Below are positions 50,019 to 62,897 of a stretch of 64,000 bases of DNA, in pieces (positions within the stretch are counted from its first letter, which is position 1; each line of letters opens with the position of its first letter). The translations under genes were made by a program, and so were the position numbers. The DNA comes from Combretum micranthum. Its lineage: Eukaryota; Streptophyta; Magnoliopsida; Myrtales; Combretaceae. Location of the stretch: positions 1 through 64,000 of the forward strand of contig JAMXBD010000635.1 in the NCBI GenBank assembly GCA_024138025.1, read 5' to 3'. The notes under the pieces are model-generated. The model was not told the DNA's origin. It was given only the letters and a program-made list of their open reading frames with translations, and ran no database searches.

Positions 50019-51624
50019 TGATTACCTCTAATTAAAGCTAATGAGTCTAATAATTTATAAACCTAATAATCTACTCTTAAACTCGATTTTAACAAGCAAG
50101 TGTACCTATCATTTCAATGGTATGGAGTAGAGTATAGGGTTGCCTCCACAGGGAACTTTCAAACACCGGTACTAAATAATTTCCCTATTATCTAGCAAAT
50201 CAACTTTGTGGGTAATGAAATATCAAAACTCTAAAATTGCTAACTAAACTAGACTAATCCACAAATGCTTTACAACTAGAACGATGATTAAAACACAATT
50301 CGCAAAGTTGCAATTAACAACAGACTTTCTTCACCACTTACATGAGTTTTTCATAAATTTTATCGTCATAATCATTATGTATAAGGAACCATTAATCTGT
50401 AAGTATTCTTTTAGAATTACTTACTCCATATCTCAATTGTGTCTATTAGAATCTCTTCAAAATTGACAACCAATTAAGACTACATTAAATTCATAACATC
50501 ATATCGAGTTCTTTAAAAATGCAACAACTTTCTTAATAATATCTCTATTATCAAGAGTAAGTTGTTTTAACGAATTAAATCTATCCAATAGAATTGTCTC
50601 TTGACATATTCTACTGAAATCTATTCTAAGTTAGTGTCATGCACTATACTAGTCTTAGATTCGTTAATTTAATTCAATAAAAACTAACGATTACCATGAA
50701 ATCAACAAGTTTAAGCACATTTTCATACTAATACAATGTTGCAAGCCCTAGTTCACTAATTACACATGGTAGAATGAGAACATAAATGATTAAATTACAA
50801 AAATAAAATGGAATAGGACATAATAATAGGGAAAGAATGAAACCCCTTTTTTATTTACAGTGGTAGAACTCTTTACAACAAACAAAAATGAAGAAATCTC
50901 ATCTTCTATCTTGAGTTCTTCGGGAAAATTCACAACTAACACTTGAATACCGAAAACTCACTCTCTATACCAATCATTCTAATTCTAATGGATACAATGA
51001 ACAAGTGAAGTAATGCATGTGTATATCTCTCTGGTGTCCTAAAGGGTGTGAGATATTTAGACCTCCAATAGTGTACTTCTCCAGACATAACTCTTCTAGG
51101 TGAAGTTTCATACATGTTTTTCTTCAAAGAGATCGATTTAGGCTTTAAAATGACTAATCAAAGCCAATCAGACCCTTCATCATGGGGTTGATGGAGGGTG
51201 TGATCATCTTTGATCAAGAAAACTTTCCCTGTAATGCCCGTTATTAACTAAATGCCTATTTAAACTTTATCAACAAACCATCATGCTTGTGATACAACAC
51301 TTGAAGGTTACTGATCATCTTTTTCTTCCTTCATAACGGTGTGATGGACCACGTTGTGGTTGCTGTGTCCTCTTTTCTTCATGATAGCAGGTGTGATGGG
51401 CTTTAGATCTCTATATGGAGTCTATTACTCCTTATAACACCTGTGATCATCCATAGTTGACTTGATCCTTTGATCCAAAGTGGATAATTTAGATTGGCTT
51501 GTTCTAAAAATCACCTGAAATGATATGTATAGTAATTAAGCACAAATTCTTGAATAATTTATCTACAAAAGTGCTAAATTGTACTTAATATCCTAAGGAA
51601 ATCATGAATAATTTATGCCTATCA
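50019..51624 (-). repeat. LTR-like insertion interrupting the Gypsy integrase
   Basis: A 1.6 kb segment with no integrase resemblance, bounded by TG (50019) and CA (51624). In reverse complement it runs TGATAGGCATAAATT ... TTAGAGGTAATCA. It has a CATTTCAGGTGA box (about 51520), GTGATCA/TCACACC words (51180-51480) and a TTCCCTGTGGAGGC box (about 50147). The order parallels 17008-18807. No clean target duplication was found, so ends are approximate. The frames inside are not genes. Confidence 0.6.
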
Positions 51625-52568
51625 CTTGTCCCTATTCCCAAAAGAATATGGGAAGATGTTAGTATGGATTTTATAACATCACTTCCTAAATCTTAAGGTA
51701 TTTAGTGATATTTGTGGTAGTGGATGGACTTTCAAAATATTGCCACTTAGGCACTTTAGATGAGCATTTTATAGCTACAAAAGTGGTGTCTCTATTTGTG
51801 AATATGGTCATTAAACTACATGGATTTTTGAGAACTATCGTTTCGGATAGAGACCCTATATTCATAAGTAAATTTTGGATAGAATTATTCAGATTGAGTA
51901 GCACTACATTGATTATGACAAGTGCATATCATCTTGATCAACCTAACGAACAAACAAAGGTTTTAAATATTTAACAATATCATCGAAGCTATGTCATGGA
52001 CAATCCTAAAGATTAGGTTAAAATTTTGCCTTGGGCAAAATACAGTTACAACACTTCCTATCATCAAGGGGTGAATGCCACTCCATTCTAGTTAGTGTAT
52101 GGAAGAGAACCACCCAATATTCCTTCTTATATTAGGGGTTCTTCTTTAGTGGAGGCAGTTGATTTTGAGCTACAAAGTTGAGACACTATATTGCGTACAT
52201 TACGTAATAAACTTTTGGAAGCTCATAACAAAATGAAATAGCTAGCTAACAAGAATAGATCAAATGATCATTTTGAAGAAGGAGATTATGTTTATCTCAA
52301 ACTTTAACAATGCAAACAAGCTCATGGTATGAATTCACACTCTTTAACATTACCAGCTTAGTATGTGGAAAATCACCCACTTTACAATTGCAGGTTATTT
52401 TGAACACGTGAGTTATTGTTTGAAAAGGACAACAAATTAGATAGATCTTAGTGTAATGGGTTGAGTTACAACCAAAAGATACAACTCGGGAAGATTTTGA
52501 CAATTTTGTTCGAATCTACCCTAATTTTGACCTTGAGGACAAGGTTGATTTCAAAAGATGGAGACAAA

Positions 52569-52964
52569 TGTTACATCAAGACATATTCGGAATAGAGGAC
52601 CACCAACATCATTATCAGATTATATGGTATATTAGCAGAAATTCACTTGTAATCTGTGTAACATAGACATAAACACATGTATGCGGTTGTAAGAGAGATA
52701 GATAACTCAGTTAGTTGTTAGATAGTTGTTGGTTATAACCAATTTGAATAGATCTGTATAGTGTAACAAGTAGATGAACTCAAGCATAAATAAGAAAAAA
52801 AGAAGAGGGAAAACCATCTTGGTCATTCTAGAATAGAAGTTTCTTGACTTAGGAGTTCTTGGCAAGACTCGAACGTTACCTAACCTGCAAAACATACACA
52901 TAGAATCAAGTAGTGTTGTAGAGAGCAATATGATAATAGAGAAGTCAAATTAAGGTTTGATACC
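52569..52964 (+). repeat. 3' LTR of the plus-strand Gypsy element (truncated)
   Basis: TGTTACATCAAGACAT start, right after the polypurine tract. Resemblance to the 5' LTR runs to GGTTTGATA, then the minus-strand element begins at 52965. If that element inserted here, the rest of this LTR lies beyond the right edge of the window. Confidence 0.8.
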
Positions 52965-55458
52965 TGTAAAGACCCGACTTCACCTCGATAGTTAAAATAG
53001 GTGATTATGGATCCCTAATCACATATAATATGCAGTATTATATGTAAGGTTGTCTTCAAGAAGTGTTTGAATAATTGTTTGTCTAAATCTTCTAAATAAC
53101 AAATTTGAAACTATGGACTTTAATAATCTTTTAAGAAAACATACCATCCTTATCATCACATTTCATAAAAGATATAAACTTAAAACTTACATAGTTAAGT
53201 ATATACATTACAAACATAGGCTAATAACAAGCCTTATACAAAAGACATAAAAGATAGGTAAACTATAGTATTTACTACATATAATCAAGCTATATTAAGC
53301 TAATCTATTACAAAAAGAAGGTCCATCAAGGTCCATGGACAACTGCTAATCCTCCAAGTCATCTAGAAAGCCCTCAAAGTCTGTACCATATCCTATTCTT
53401 GCATAAAACTCATCCGAGTCATCACCACCTGAAATTGATAAAATATGAGTCAAAGGCCCAGTACGCAAGTAACTAAAACACAAGCTTAATGGCATATAAA
53501 CTTATACTACATGCAAGTGCTACAATCATTAAGTTATTAGATAATCTTTAGTTAATCAAACAACACAAGAGTATTCAAACTCCGAACAACAGGGGTATCT
53601 AGGGAACCTGAGTAACGATTTCGATGCTAAGAGGGTTTATATAAATAGCTTGGATACTTATATCTCCTTAAGAATAAGCAAATGTTATACCGATACCAAA
53701 TATCCTATCAACTACCCGCTGAACCACTTACAAAAGTCATTGCATCATGACTAGGTGATCTAAGTGTCTAAACTACCATGCCCCCAATCTGAGCAGGGTG
53801 TTGCTCCCTGATCTGGATTCAACGGCATAAATGATAATCATACAATAAAACCCTTAAGTTTTTCTTAAATTAGGGTAAATTTAAAGTATGTCTATCCTAT
53901 GCAAGGAATCAAGCATGTTACTGCATACCTGAATCAAATCAAAAATTAATAGGGGTATCCAAGCGAGAAACTAACACTGTTCCAAGAAGAATCATCTCAA
54001 ATCAACATTCCAATTTTAATTCATACATAAATATAATCAAATTTAAGCAAAAATCTCAAAGAAATTCAAATAAATTCAATACATGGTCCCATAGTATTTA
54101 CACATCATACAATATCATACATACTCAACAAATACTTAAGAGATTATATATCAAGCTTTGGAAAGTTATTGAGAGAGTTTTAGAAAATGGAAATTGTACG
54201 GGACATGTCGGCCTTCAATGCTAGTGGCATTGGGGGGGTGTAATTTGCACTAGAAACTCTACCCCTGCCATCGTTGGCAGGATTTAACCAAATGCTGGTA
54301 GTGTTGGGGTCTACACCGGTGACGTTGAGCCGGTGTAGACTGTAACTCAAATTTTCTAAAATTTTTTAGAGTTCCACGAGGATGGTTCATGCCCGTGGAT
54401 ACCCTCAGCACCGACAGTGTTTACCCCTATACTGATGGCGTTGGGATGGCGTACATTGTAGTACAAATTTTTCGAAAAAATTGCAAACCTTCCCTACTCA
54501 AAGCATAACTTTGACTTAAGTCTTCATTTCAAAACTTCCTCCCAACACATTCCAAATACCAAACTTTCATCTATATGCATTCTAACTTCTTTTAACACAC
54601 AAAATCTACACTTTAACTTCATCAAATGCTCATATTTACCATCTCAAACACAAATCATCATCTAACCCTCCTTAAGCTAATCTACTCTTCTCTAAATCAT
54701 CCTAACCTTACTCATTTCTAACTTCATGCACTCCAACATTACTTGTTACCTATTTAGCATCTATCAACAACTCCTATATCATCAAAATATGCACTAAAAA
54801 CACCACTAACATTTATATATCATCAATACTCATTTTAACATGTATATCCATAATATCATGAAATTCACATGTCTAGAGAAATTTAAATAAGAAAATAAGT
54901 TTTCAAGCAAGTATAAACTTACCTTAAGAAGCTTTAGTTTGTTGGAAGACACTAGATTCCAAGTCTTGTTCTAGCTAAAGTGATGGGGTGCAACACATGG
55001 GGAGACAAAGGAGCAAAGTTTGAAAGAAAGAAAGAGGAAATTCGTATGAAATTTTGGTCTGTTTTGGAAAGTGACTTTTTGAAAAAACATAAGGCTTATA
55101 CTTATCTAAAATTTGACTTTAGGGGCTACCTAAGTATGGGCTTAAATTGGCATGGATATGGGCTTGATTTTTTGCCTAAAATCAATGTTTTTAGGGCTTG
55201 TTTAAATCCAAAATTTCTACTATGTTTAAGAATACACATTAAACATAATTAACTTGTCTTAAACAAATTTTTACATTCTTCATAACAATTACATCAATGC
55301 AAGCACCACATAAATATTAATGACACTTATACTAATATTCAAATTCACTAATACAAATACATACACTAGCATAAATCATATTCATCAAGCTTCATGATCA
55401 TGCATAAATTCATTAACATATTTATAAAATATGATTTGGGAAATTTATGGCTATTTCA
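52965..55458 (-). repeat. 3' LTR of the minus-strand chromovirus
   Basis: In element orientation TGAAATAGCC ... GTCGGGTCTTTACA, 2,494 bp, preceded by AAGGAGAGGAGAA (55459-55471). A leader ends at a consensus donor AAG|GTAAGT (54923/54922). An acceptor TTTCAG at 53429-53434 opens an acidic frame stopping at 53346. A GC-rich island (54200-54480) holds a perfect 11 bp inverted repeat. Confidence 0.82.
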
Positions 55459-55498
55459 TTCTCCTCTCCTTAAAAAAGCTTCGTCCTTAAAACTTCAC

Positions 55499-56434
55499 TT
55501 ACCTCATCGATTGCTTAAACAACTCTGGATATTTTTGTCTCATTTCATTCTCAGATTCCCATGTTGCTTCTCTATCCGTTTGTCCGGTCCAAAGAACTTG
55601 TACAAAAGGTATGATCTTCCTTCCCAACACTTTGTCGATTTTATCCATGATCTTGATTGGCCTCTCAATTGTTGTCAAGTTATGTAAAACACTGGTTGAT
55701 TAGCACTAATAATAGTATCTGGATTGGACATACATTTTTGCAACTAAGAAACATGAAACACATTGTGCACTTCCGACAAATGTGGTGGTAAAGCCAATTT
55801 GTATACCAAAGGGCCAATTCTTTCTAATACTTCAAAAGGACCAATATATCTAGGGTTCAATTTTCCTTTGACCCCAAATCTAAATACTCCATTTGTTGGT
55901 GATATCCGAAGAAATAAATGTTCACCCACTTCAAATTCGAGAGGTCTTCGTCTCACATCCGCATAACTTTTGAATCTATCTTGTGCAGCTTTCATCCTTT
56001 GTTTCACCATTTGAATTTTATCAATAGCTTGTTGAATTAATTCTGGACCAATCAAAGTTCTTTCTCTTACATCATCCCAATGAAAAGGTGATCTACATTT
56101 CCTTCCATATAGAGCTTCATATGGGGCCATCTGAATTGTTGCTTAGAAACTATTATTGTAAGCAAATTCGATTTGTGGTAGATAATTGTCCCATCGATTA
56201 CCAAAATCTAAAACACATGCCCGAAGCATGTCTTCAAGCATCTGGATGGTCCTCTAAGATTTTCCATCTGTTTGGGGATGAAATGCAGTACTAAACTAAA
56301 GTTGTGTGCCCAAAGTTGTGTGTAAACTCTTCCAGAACCTACTGATAAATCTAGTGTCTCTATTAGAAGTAATCGTTGTTGGAATACCATGCAATCTCAC
56401 TATCTCCTTAATATATAATATATATAATATTATG

Positions 56435-56465
<31 letters not shown>

Positions 56466-59171
56466 GTGTGTGTGTGTGTGTGTGTCATTTTCTCTAGAGA
56501 ATCACCAACTCTCAAAGGTATAAAGTGAGCCGATTTTGTGAATCTGTCAACAATTACCTAAATAACTTCATGTTTAGCAACAGTGCTTGGCAATGCAGAT
56601 ACAAAATCCATGGTAATTTCTTCCCACTTTCACTCAGGAATTGACAAAGGTTGAAGCTCTCCACCCAGTCTTTGATGTTCGATTTTTATTTGTTTGCAGA
56701 TTAGACACCTTAATACATGTCTTGCAACGTCTTTCTTGAGTCCTTCCCACCAATAATTCCTTTTCAAGTCCATATACATTTTGGTGCTCCTTGAGTGGAT
56801 AAAATATGATGAGGAGTGGGCTTCTTTCAAAATTTCATCTCTCAATTCATATATTTCCAGTACAAAAATTCTATTCCCATGTCTAATAACATTTTCCTCA
56901 TCTAATCTTAATTCTTTCCTTTTTTCATATTTTATGGCAGACATTATCTTCTCACTTTCGATATCGTACCTTTAAGCTTGCTTAATTCACTCCAAAATTG
57001 TAGGTTGCAAAGATAATTGAGCTAGCATGACATCCACTTTATCTATTGTTACTTCAACTTCCATTCTTCTAAACTCTTCTTGAATCTCTCTCTAGCTTGT
57101 AACAAAGGTTGCAATATCTATTTGTTTCTTTTCTACTAAGAGCATCTGCTACGACATTTGCCTTGCCAGATGATACAGAATTTCCACATCGTAGTTTTTG
57201 ATCAATTCAAGCCATCTTCTCAGCCTCATATTAAGCTCTTTCTGTGTGAAAATGTATTTGAGACTCTTATGACCAGTATAGATCTTACATTTCTCACCAA
57301 GAGGTAGTATCACCACAATTTCAATGCTAGAATTATAGCTACCAACTCCATATCATGAACTGGGTAATTTTTCTCATGTGGTTTAAGTTGTCTCGATGCA
57401 TATGTGATTACCCGTCGATCTTGCATAAGTACACAACCCAATCCTTGGATAGATGCATCACTAAATATCACAAACTCATTTCCACTAACAAGTAAGGCTA
57501 GAATTGGAGCTGATATTAACCTCTCTTTCAATTCTTCAAAGCTTCTTTCACATTTATCATTCCAAATGAATTTAGCATGCTTTTGTGTCAATCTTGTCAA
57601 TGGAGATGCTATTTTTGAAAATCCCTCTATAAATCTTCGATAATACCCGGCTAACCTAAGGAAACTTCTTATTTCTATCACACTTGTTGGTCTTGGCCAT
57701 TTCAAAACTGCTTCAATTTTCTCTGGATCGACAGATATACCTTCCTTTGATATGATATGACCTAAAAAAGATATTTCTTCAAGCCAAAATTGACATTTGT
57801 TAAATTTAGCATATAATCTCTTCTCTCTAAGAGTTTGCAAAGCAAGTCTCAAATGCTCTTTATGCTCCTCTCTATTTCTTGAATAAACCAAAATATCATC
57901 AATAAACATAATAACAAATAAATCTAAATAATCCTTGAATACCCTATTCATTAAATCCATAAATATTGCTGGAGCATTTGTCAATCCAAATGGCATAACA
58001 AGAAATTCAAAATGCCCATATCTAGTTTGGAAAGCCGTCTTTTGAATATCCTAAGATTTAATCTTGAGTTGATAATAACCTGATCTCAAGTCAATCTTTG
58101 AAAATACCATAGCTCCTTTCAATTGATAAAATAAATCATCAATTCTAGGCAAGGGATATTTGTTCTTGATTGTAACTTGATTCAATTCCTTATAATCAAT
58201 ACACATCCGTCAACTCTCGTCCTTCTTTTTCACAAACATTATAGGAACACCCCAAGGTGAAATACTCGGTCTAATAAAACCAAGTTCTTGTAACTCTTGC
58301 AATTGTTATTTTAGTTCTTTCAGTTTAGTAGGTGACATCATGTATGGAGCCTTGGAGATAGGAATAGTTCCAGGTAGTACTTCAATCCCAAATTCTATCA
58401 CTCTATTTGGTGGCAAACCAAGTAAATTCTCGGGAAACACATCAATAAACTCCTTTACCACATGTACCGTGTTAATATCTATCTCTTCTACACTCACAAG
58501 TGCTACTATAGAACCTTCCCACAACTCCATTGATCTCATACTCCTAGGCCTTTGCCTTTCCAACACATAAGTAAATCTCCCTTCCTTCAGATCGAAACTC
58601 AACTAAGCTTTATTACAATCAATTAAGACCTTATACAAATTTAGCCAATCCATTTCTAAGATCACATCAAAGTCAGATAAGGGAAAAACTAACATATCCA
58701 TAGGTATGCTCACACCAGAAATTAAAACATTTACATTCTTACATACACATGGGTTTCTAGTCTCAACAACCAATGGAGTATTCACGCACATAACACGATC
58801 AGTTAATATTTTAGAAGTAAGTTCACACTCATTCACAAAATTTTCAGATATGCATTCATGGGTAGCTCTAGTATCTATCAACACATAAGCATTTCGATTG
58901 GAAACACTCAAAGTACTTGCCAAAGTATCAACTGAGGGTGTCTCCTCTACTTGTTGTAGTGTAAACACCCTAGCATTTGTTTTTCCTTTCTCTACTTTAA
59001 TTCCACTCTTGTTTTTAGGGCGGTCTTTACAATTGGCAATATGGTGACCTTGTTATTTACAATAATCATAGAAGACTGGTGATAATCTTGGGCTTTTACA
59101 TTCAGAAGCTCGATGTCCAACTTATTCACAAGAAAGAATGCACCAGAATCCATTTACACTCTGATAACTCA
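55499..59171 (-). pseudogene. chromovirus pol and zinc-knuckle region
   Basis: From 59171 down: a CCHC remnant (GHRASECKSPRLSP), then protease (58968-58603) with DTRATHECIS in place of canonical DTGATHSFIS. RT follows, with [20 protein letters not shown] and catalytic [10 protein letters not shown] near 57905. RNase H has FSDAS near 57470. The integrase zinc region is RCLICKQIK at 56944-56630. The core runs to about 56300, then MAPYEALYGRKCRSPFHWDD from 56130, and HLSEVHNVFHVS to 55744. The tail PFVQVLWTGQTDREATWE near 55560 is chromodomain-like and stops at 55499. Stops and an AC-repeat block at 56435-56485 inactivate it. Confidence 0.9.
56408..56485 (+). repeat. TA-rich then (GT)n microsatellite within pol
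   Basis: ATATATAAT runs precede about 24 GT units with one interruption near 56463. It lies where the integrase codons for the segment before KEIVRLHG belong. Confidence 0.9.
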
Positions 59172-59176
59172 TGAGG

Positions 59177-62100
59177 TGTAAACCCCCAAATTTTTGGAAT
59201 CGGTTTAGCTTAAAAACCCTAAACCAGAAGTCAACCGGATTTCCAAGTCAACAAAACCCTAGTTTACCGTAACCGCTTAAGTCCCGCATTGCCGTTTTCT
59301 TTAGCTCTAGAAAACGAAGTTGGAATAATTAGCTAGAATAGTTCGTAATAACTATAGGTTATATAAAAATATCAGATTGATAATTTTCGAGTGTCTTTTG
59401 AACCCGATCGAACATAGTTATCGAAAAACTGTCCAAGAGCTCGGAATAGGAAAATTATTTCGAATATACCGTTAGACTCGTAAAAATATAAGGTTTTCAA
59501 AAATATCAATTTTGGAATTTTTGGTAGCTAAAAATAACAGATATAACTATTATACGCGTATTTTCTTACTACCGGTACTTTATTAGTCATATCTATCTTA
59601 CATTACACTATTCATTACTATTCTATACTATTCTTTTATCTCTACTTTTTCTTACACCTACTCTTACACACTCCATAACCTATAACCTTTACTTTTTACC
59701 TTTCCCGTAACTTTATTTCACATCTACCTTACACATTACATCTTTCATATATCAAAAAGCAAAAATTAAATTACTCCCTCTCTCATATACATGCATGGCC
59801 GGCACCCCCTCTCCTCTCTCTCTCTCAATTTGTTTTATTTTTCTTTTATTTTAATCATACAAAATCATTTCCATTTTCCTATAAATACCCCCCTCTTTCA
59901 CTTCTTTCACATTCACTACCCACAAATTTCTTACCAAAACTCTCTCAAATTCTCCTCTCAAAACTCTCTCAAAATACCATCCAAAACTCTCTCAAAATAA
60001 TTCCACAACAACTTCTACCAACAACTAAAACCCATGACCACATAACCATACCAAAGTCTTCTTTAGGTAACCATTCCATATTTCTTTCTTTCTTTCATGT
60101 CATGTCATGTAACTTTACATAACCAGAGTGTGAGTTTTCAAAGACTAAATGGAAACTACATTATGTTCATGTATTGTTCTTGTATATGAAAATCTATTTA
60201 TGCTTATGTTATTATTTTTGTTCTCATTATTGTTAATATATCTAAGTATTATTATCTATGTATATATATATATGTACATACTCTTTAGAGCATATAAGCT
60301 CACTTGCAATTTATTTACTTCATGCAAAGCAATTTATTTATTTATTCCATTGCAATTTATTTATTCATTCCTTGTTATTTTAAGACTAGTCTCTAGTCTT
60401 AGACTTGTCCTCATCAAGTCAAAACAAGTTTTTCTTTCTTTCATTTTATTTTATTTTAGGACTAGTCTACTTCTTAGTCCTAGGAGCCTTGAAAAAGCCA
60501 AGACTCCAATACTTGACTTTATTATTTATGTTATTTTTGTTTACTATTATTATCATAAATCATGTTCATTTAGATTGTTGTCCAAAAATTTTAATTTCTA
60601 AAAATAATTAAACAAAAGAAGATTTTGTCACTTAGAAATAAGTTTATATAAAATCTATGAGTTAACAAAAATAAACTCATTTCCTTTCAAGTTACAAAAA
60701 GAACTCACTATAATTTTAGAAACTACTTTTACTTTGAAAAGCTACTTAGACCTTTATTATTTCACTTTGTTTTTCAAAAGAAAATAATTGTTGATACAAA
60801 AATGATTTTTATGAAAAAGATAAACAAGATGAAAGGCTAAGAAATTTTCAAATAAAAACCTTTACAAACAAATAGGCAAAGAAAATTTTATAGGAAAAAT
60901 AAATAGGAAAAGAGGTACTAAAATAAGAGAACTTAGAAAATAGAAAATTGTATTTCCAAAAATTTACTTGGGAAACATAATAAAACCAACATAAAGTATT
61001 TTTGGAAAAACAAAAAGAAACAAGATATTGTTTTAAGAAATTTACAAAAAAATCAATTTTTGTAAACTATATTTTTCTAACAACTTCAAACCAACATTGT
61101 TTTATTCAAGAAATATAATTGGACAACAAAACACTTGAGCATGCTTAAATATGAGTTATATAGTTATAAAAAAAAAATTTTCAACTATATAGATAACTAA
61201 GTATTTATCAAGCAAGTTTTGAATGGGTAAACCCAAGTTGTTTTTAAGTTGGAAAATTCGTGGTGAATTTCGTCACCACTGTTTCGGGGCCTAAATGGTT
61301 TAGTTTGACAAAAAAATTTTTAGAAATGGATAGATCTTTTCGAGTAGGTAGAAATCGGTATATTATATGCGCGATTCCGAGTTAAAATGACCAAGTTATG
61401 GCCATTTTAAATTGGAACTTTCCTTTATACGAACTTTAACGTTCTTTTGACTTGTTTGTCAAAATTCAAGCAAATCATCAAGAAATACTCATTTTGGGTA
61501 TTTTCTTTGGCTAGGTGACCCCGAGGAAGGATTCCTTTATCCCGAAGATTATTACGATTAAGTGGAGTGTGTGAACGACTCACCCGCATAGAGGAATAGT
61601 CGACATGGCATCGTGAGTTTATTTTCTTTAAATACTATGCTTGTTGTGCTTGTAAATTAGTTGCACTAAAAGCTAAGAAAAGATAAATGGTTATGGGTCT
61701 GTTTGTTTTGGCTTTTTTCCAGCAGATACAGACACATTTTCAAACTTTTTGCTAATAAATTATTTATCAAGAAATAGATATAGATAAAAAAAAAGTTGAC
61801 AGTTCTCATCAAAAGATCAAATAAAACAATTATAGATAAAATTTAGATGCAAATCGGATATATTTACACATATCATTTTAAAAAAGATATAAATACAGAT
61901 GAAAAACAAACAATCCAAACAGACTCATGTATGGAAATAATTCTTTGAAAGAATCCTAAGAATATCGAAGCTGGAATTGATTTAAATTGCTTGTTTTAGT
62001 ATAACAATTGCTTTGTATGAAATGCCTTGATCACCCTAAACTTGACAATAATAATGTTATGGTATCACAAATAAATGGATTCATTCATACCACGAAGTGA

Positions 62101-62897
62101 GTCACATTGCATTTTGGGTTATTATCCTTGGGTGAGAAGGATAATAAGCTCATGTCGAAAGCAACACTTGGCAGAAGATTCGAAAGCGATTGCTTGGCGG
62201 CTTAACGGAAATGCTTGGCGAAAAATTCGATAGCAAGGTCAACTCAAGTATATTCGGAATGCTTGGCGATGAGTGCTCGCGAGCATAAAAACTTTTTTTA
62301 CTAAAACTACTTGATTTGAAGTTATGTATTACCAAACCCCGAATGGAGGGCACAAATCTATTCAATATATAGTTCCCAGAAAACTATATGCTTTGTTTGC
62401 CTACGTGTATGTTGTATCCCATTTGTTTGCTTAATTAACTTGTTTGAAACTTTGTTACAAGAAGTTATTTATGGAAATAGTTCTCACTAAGCCTATTAGC
62501 TTATACCCCAATAGATATCTTTTGCAGTTTCCCTACTTATAGCTAAGGCCACGAGGACCCTGCGGGCAGGTAAGTTTTTTTAGATAAAGAAATTCTAAGA
62601 TGAAGTTTAGTATTAGAGATAATGTACAAATATCTTGTAATAGAATAGTGTCTTGGGAAATATCCCTAAGTTTGTAAAACCATTGCCATGAATAAATGTT
62701 TATTATGAATCCTCTTTTCTTAATATGTTTTTATATCTCCTTAAGCTTCATAATTCCATATATGGTCCTCTAAAGTTGTAAATGTATGCCTTACACTGAA
62801 TATAAAAGCTTTTGGAAATGGCTAAAGTTGTCATACTTAAGCTTTAATATTGAGTGTAGCGGACTGTCACGTTTAGGGTACCCTTTGGGGTGTGACA
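59177..62897 (+). repeat. solo LTR, family A, second copy, with TSD
   Basis: A 3,721 bp LTR (TGTAAACCCCC...GGGGTGTGACA) inserted in the chromovirus gag region. TGAGG is duplicated exactly at 59172-59176 and 62898-62902. It aligns with 46256-49789 throughout: TATAAATACCCCC near 59882, TAGATCTTTTCGAGTAGGTA near 61330, and GGACTGTCACGTTTAGGGTA at the end. Donor-like TTAG|GTAACC lies at 60066/60067, acceptor at 61513-61514, and an acidic frame stops at 61561. The extra length compared with the first copy is largely the MITE at 61695-61926. Confidence 0.9.
61695..61926. mobile_element. MITE nested in the solo LTR
   Basis: Left end GGGTCTGTTTG; right end in reverse complement GAGTCTGTTTGG. About 232 bp, absent from the corresponding place in the other family A LTR (near 48765), so it inserted after that family spread. 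The interior is AT-rich with GATATAGAT/ATACAGAT words and no coding sequence. The target duplication is ambiguous. Confidence 0.65.

Larger units (their letters stand above)
45790..52530 (+). pseudogene. Gypsy RNase H and integrase remnants
   Basis: RNase H: WRQYLLGNHFTIYH, then KYLSKLIRYDYLITYKPSSD and a VVDTLSCQG end (canonical VADALSR), up to 46255. Integrase zinc region resumes after the solo LTR at 49795: EYHSSLLVGH and TTCQSKYLTKS. The core resumes after the second insertion at 51625: PIPKRIWEDVSMDFI, VVVDGLSKYCHLG, VSDRDPIFISKFW and a YHLDQPNEQTKVLN stretch where YHPQTDGQTEVVN is usual. The tail EEGDYVYLKL follows. Stops are scattered. The EDKVDFKRW tail and polypurine AAAGATGGAGACAAA precede the 3' LTR. 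Confidence 0.87.
45261..52964 (+). mobile_element. Ty3/Gypsy element, internally deleted and twice interrupted
   Basis: Two related LTRs (45261-45643 and 52569-52964) flank RNase H and integrase remnants. Only about 0.15 kb separates the 5' LTR from RNase H, so gag, protease and most of RT are deleted. Two later insertions sit inside it (46256-49789 and 50019-51624). Its 3' LTR abuts the minus-strand element that begins at 52965. Confidence 0.85.

Noticed and set aside
46256..62897. The two family A LTRs as the pair of one giant element
   Set aside because: Each has its own exact 5 bp duplication (ATGGA and TGAGG) and each sits in a different host element, so they are independent solo LTRs.
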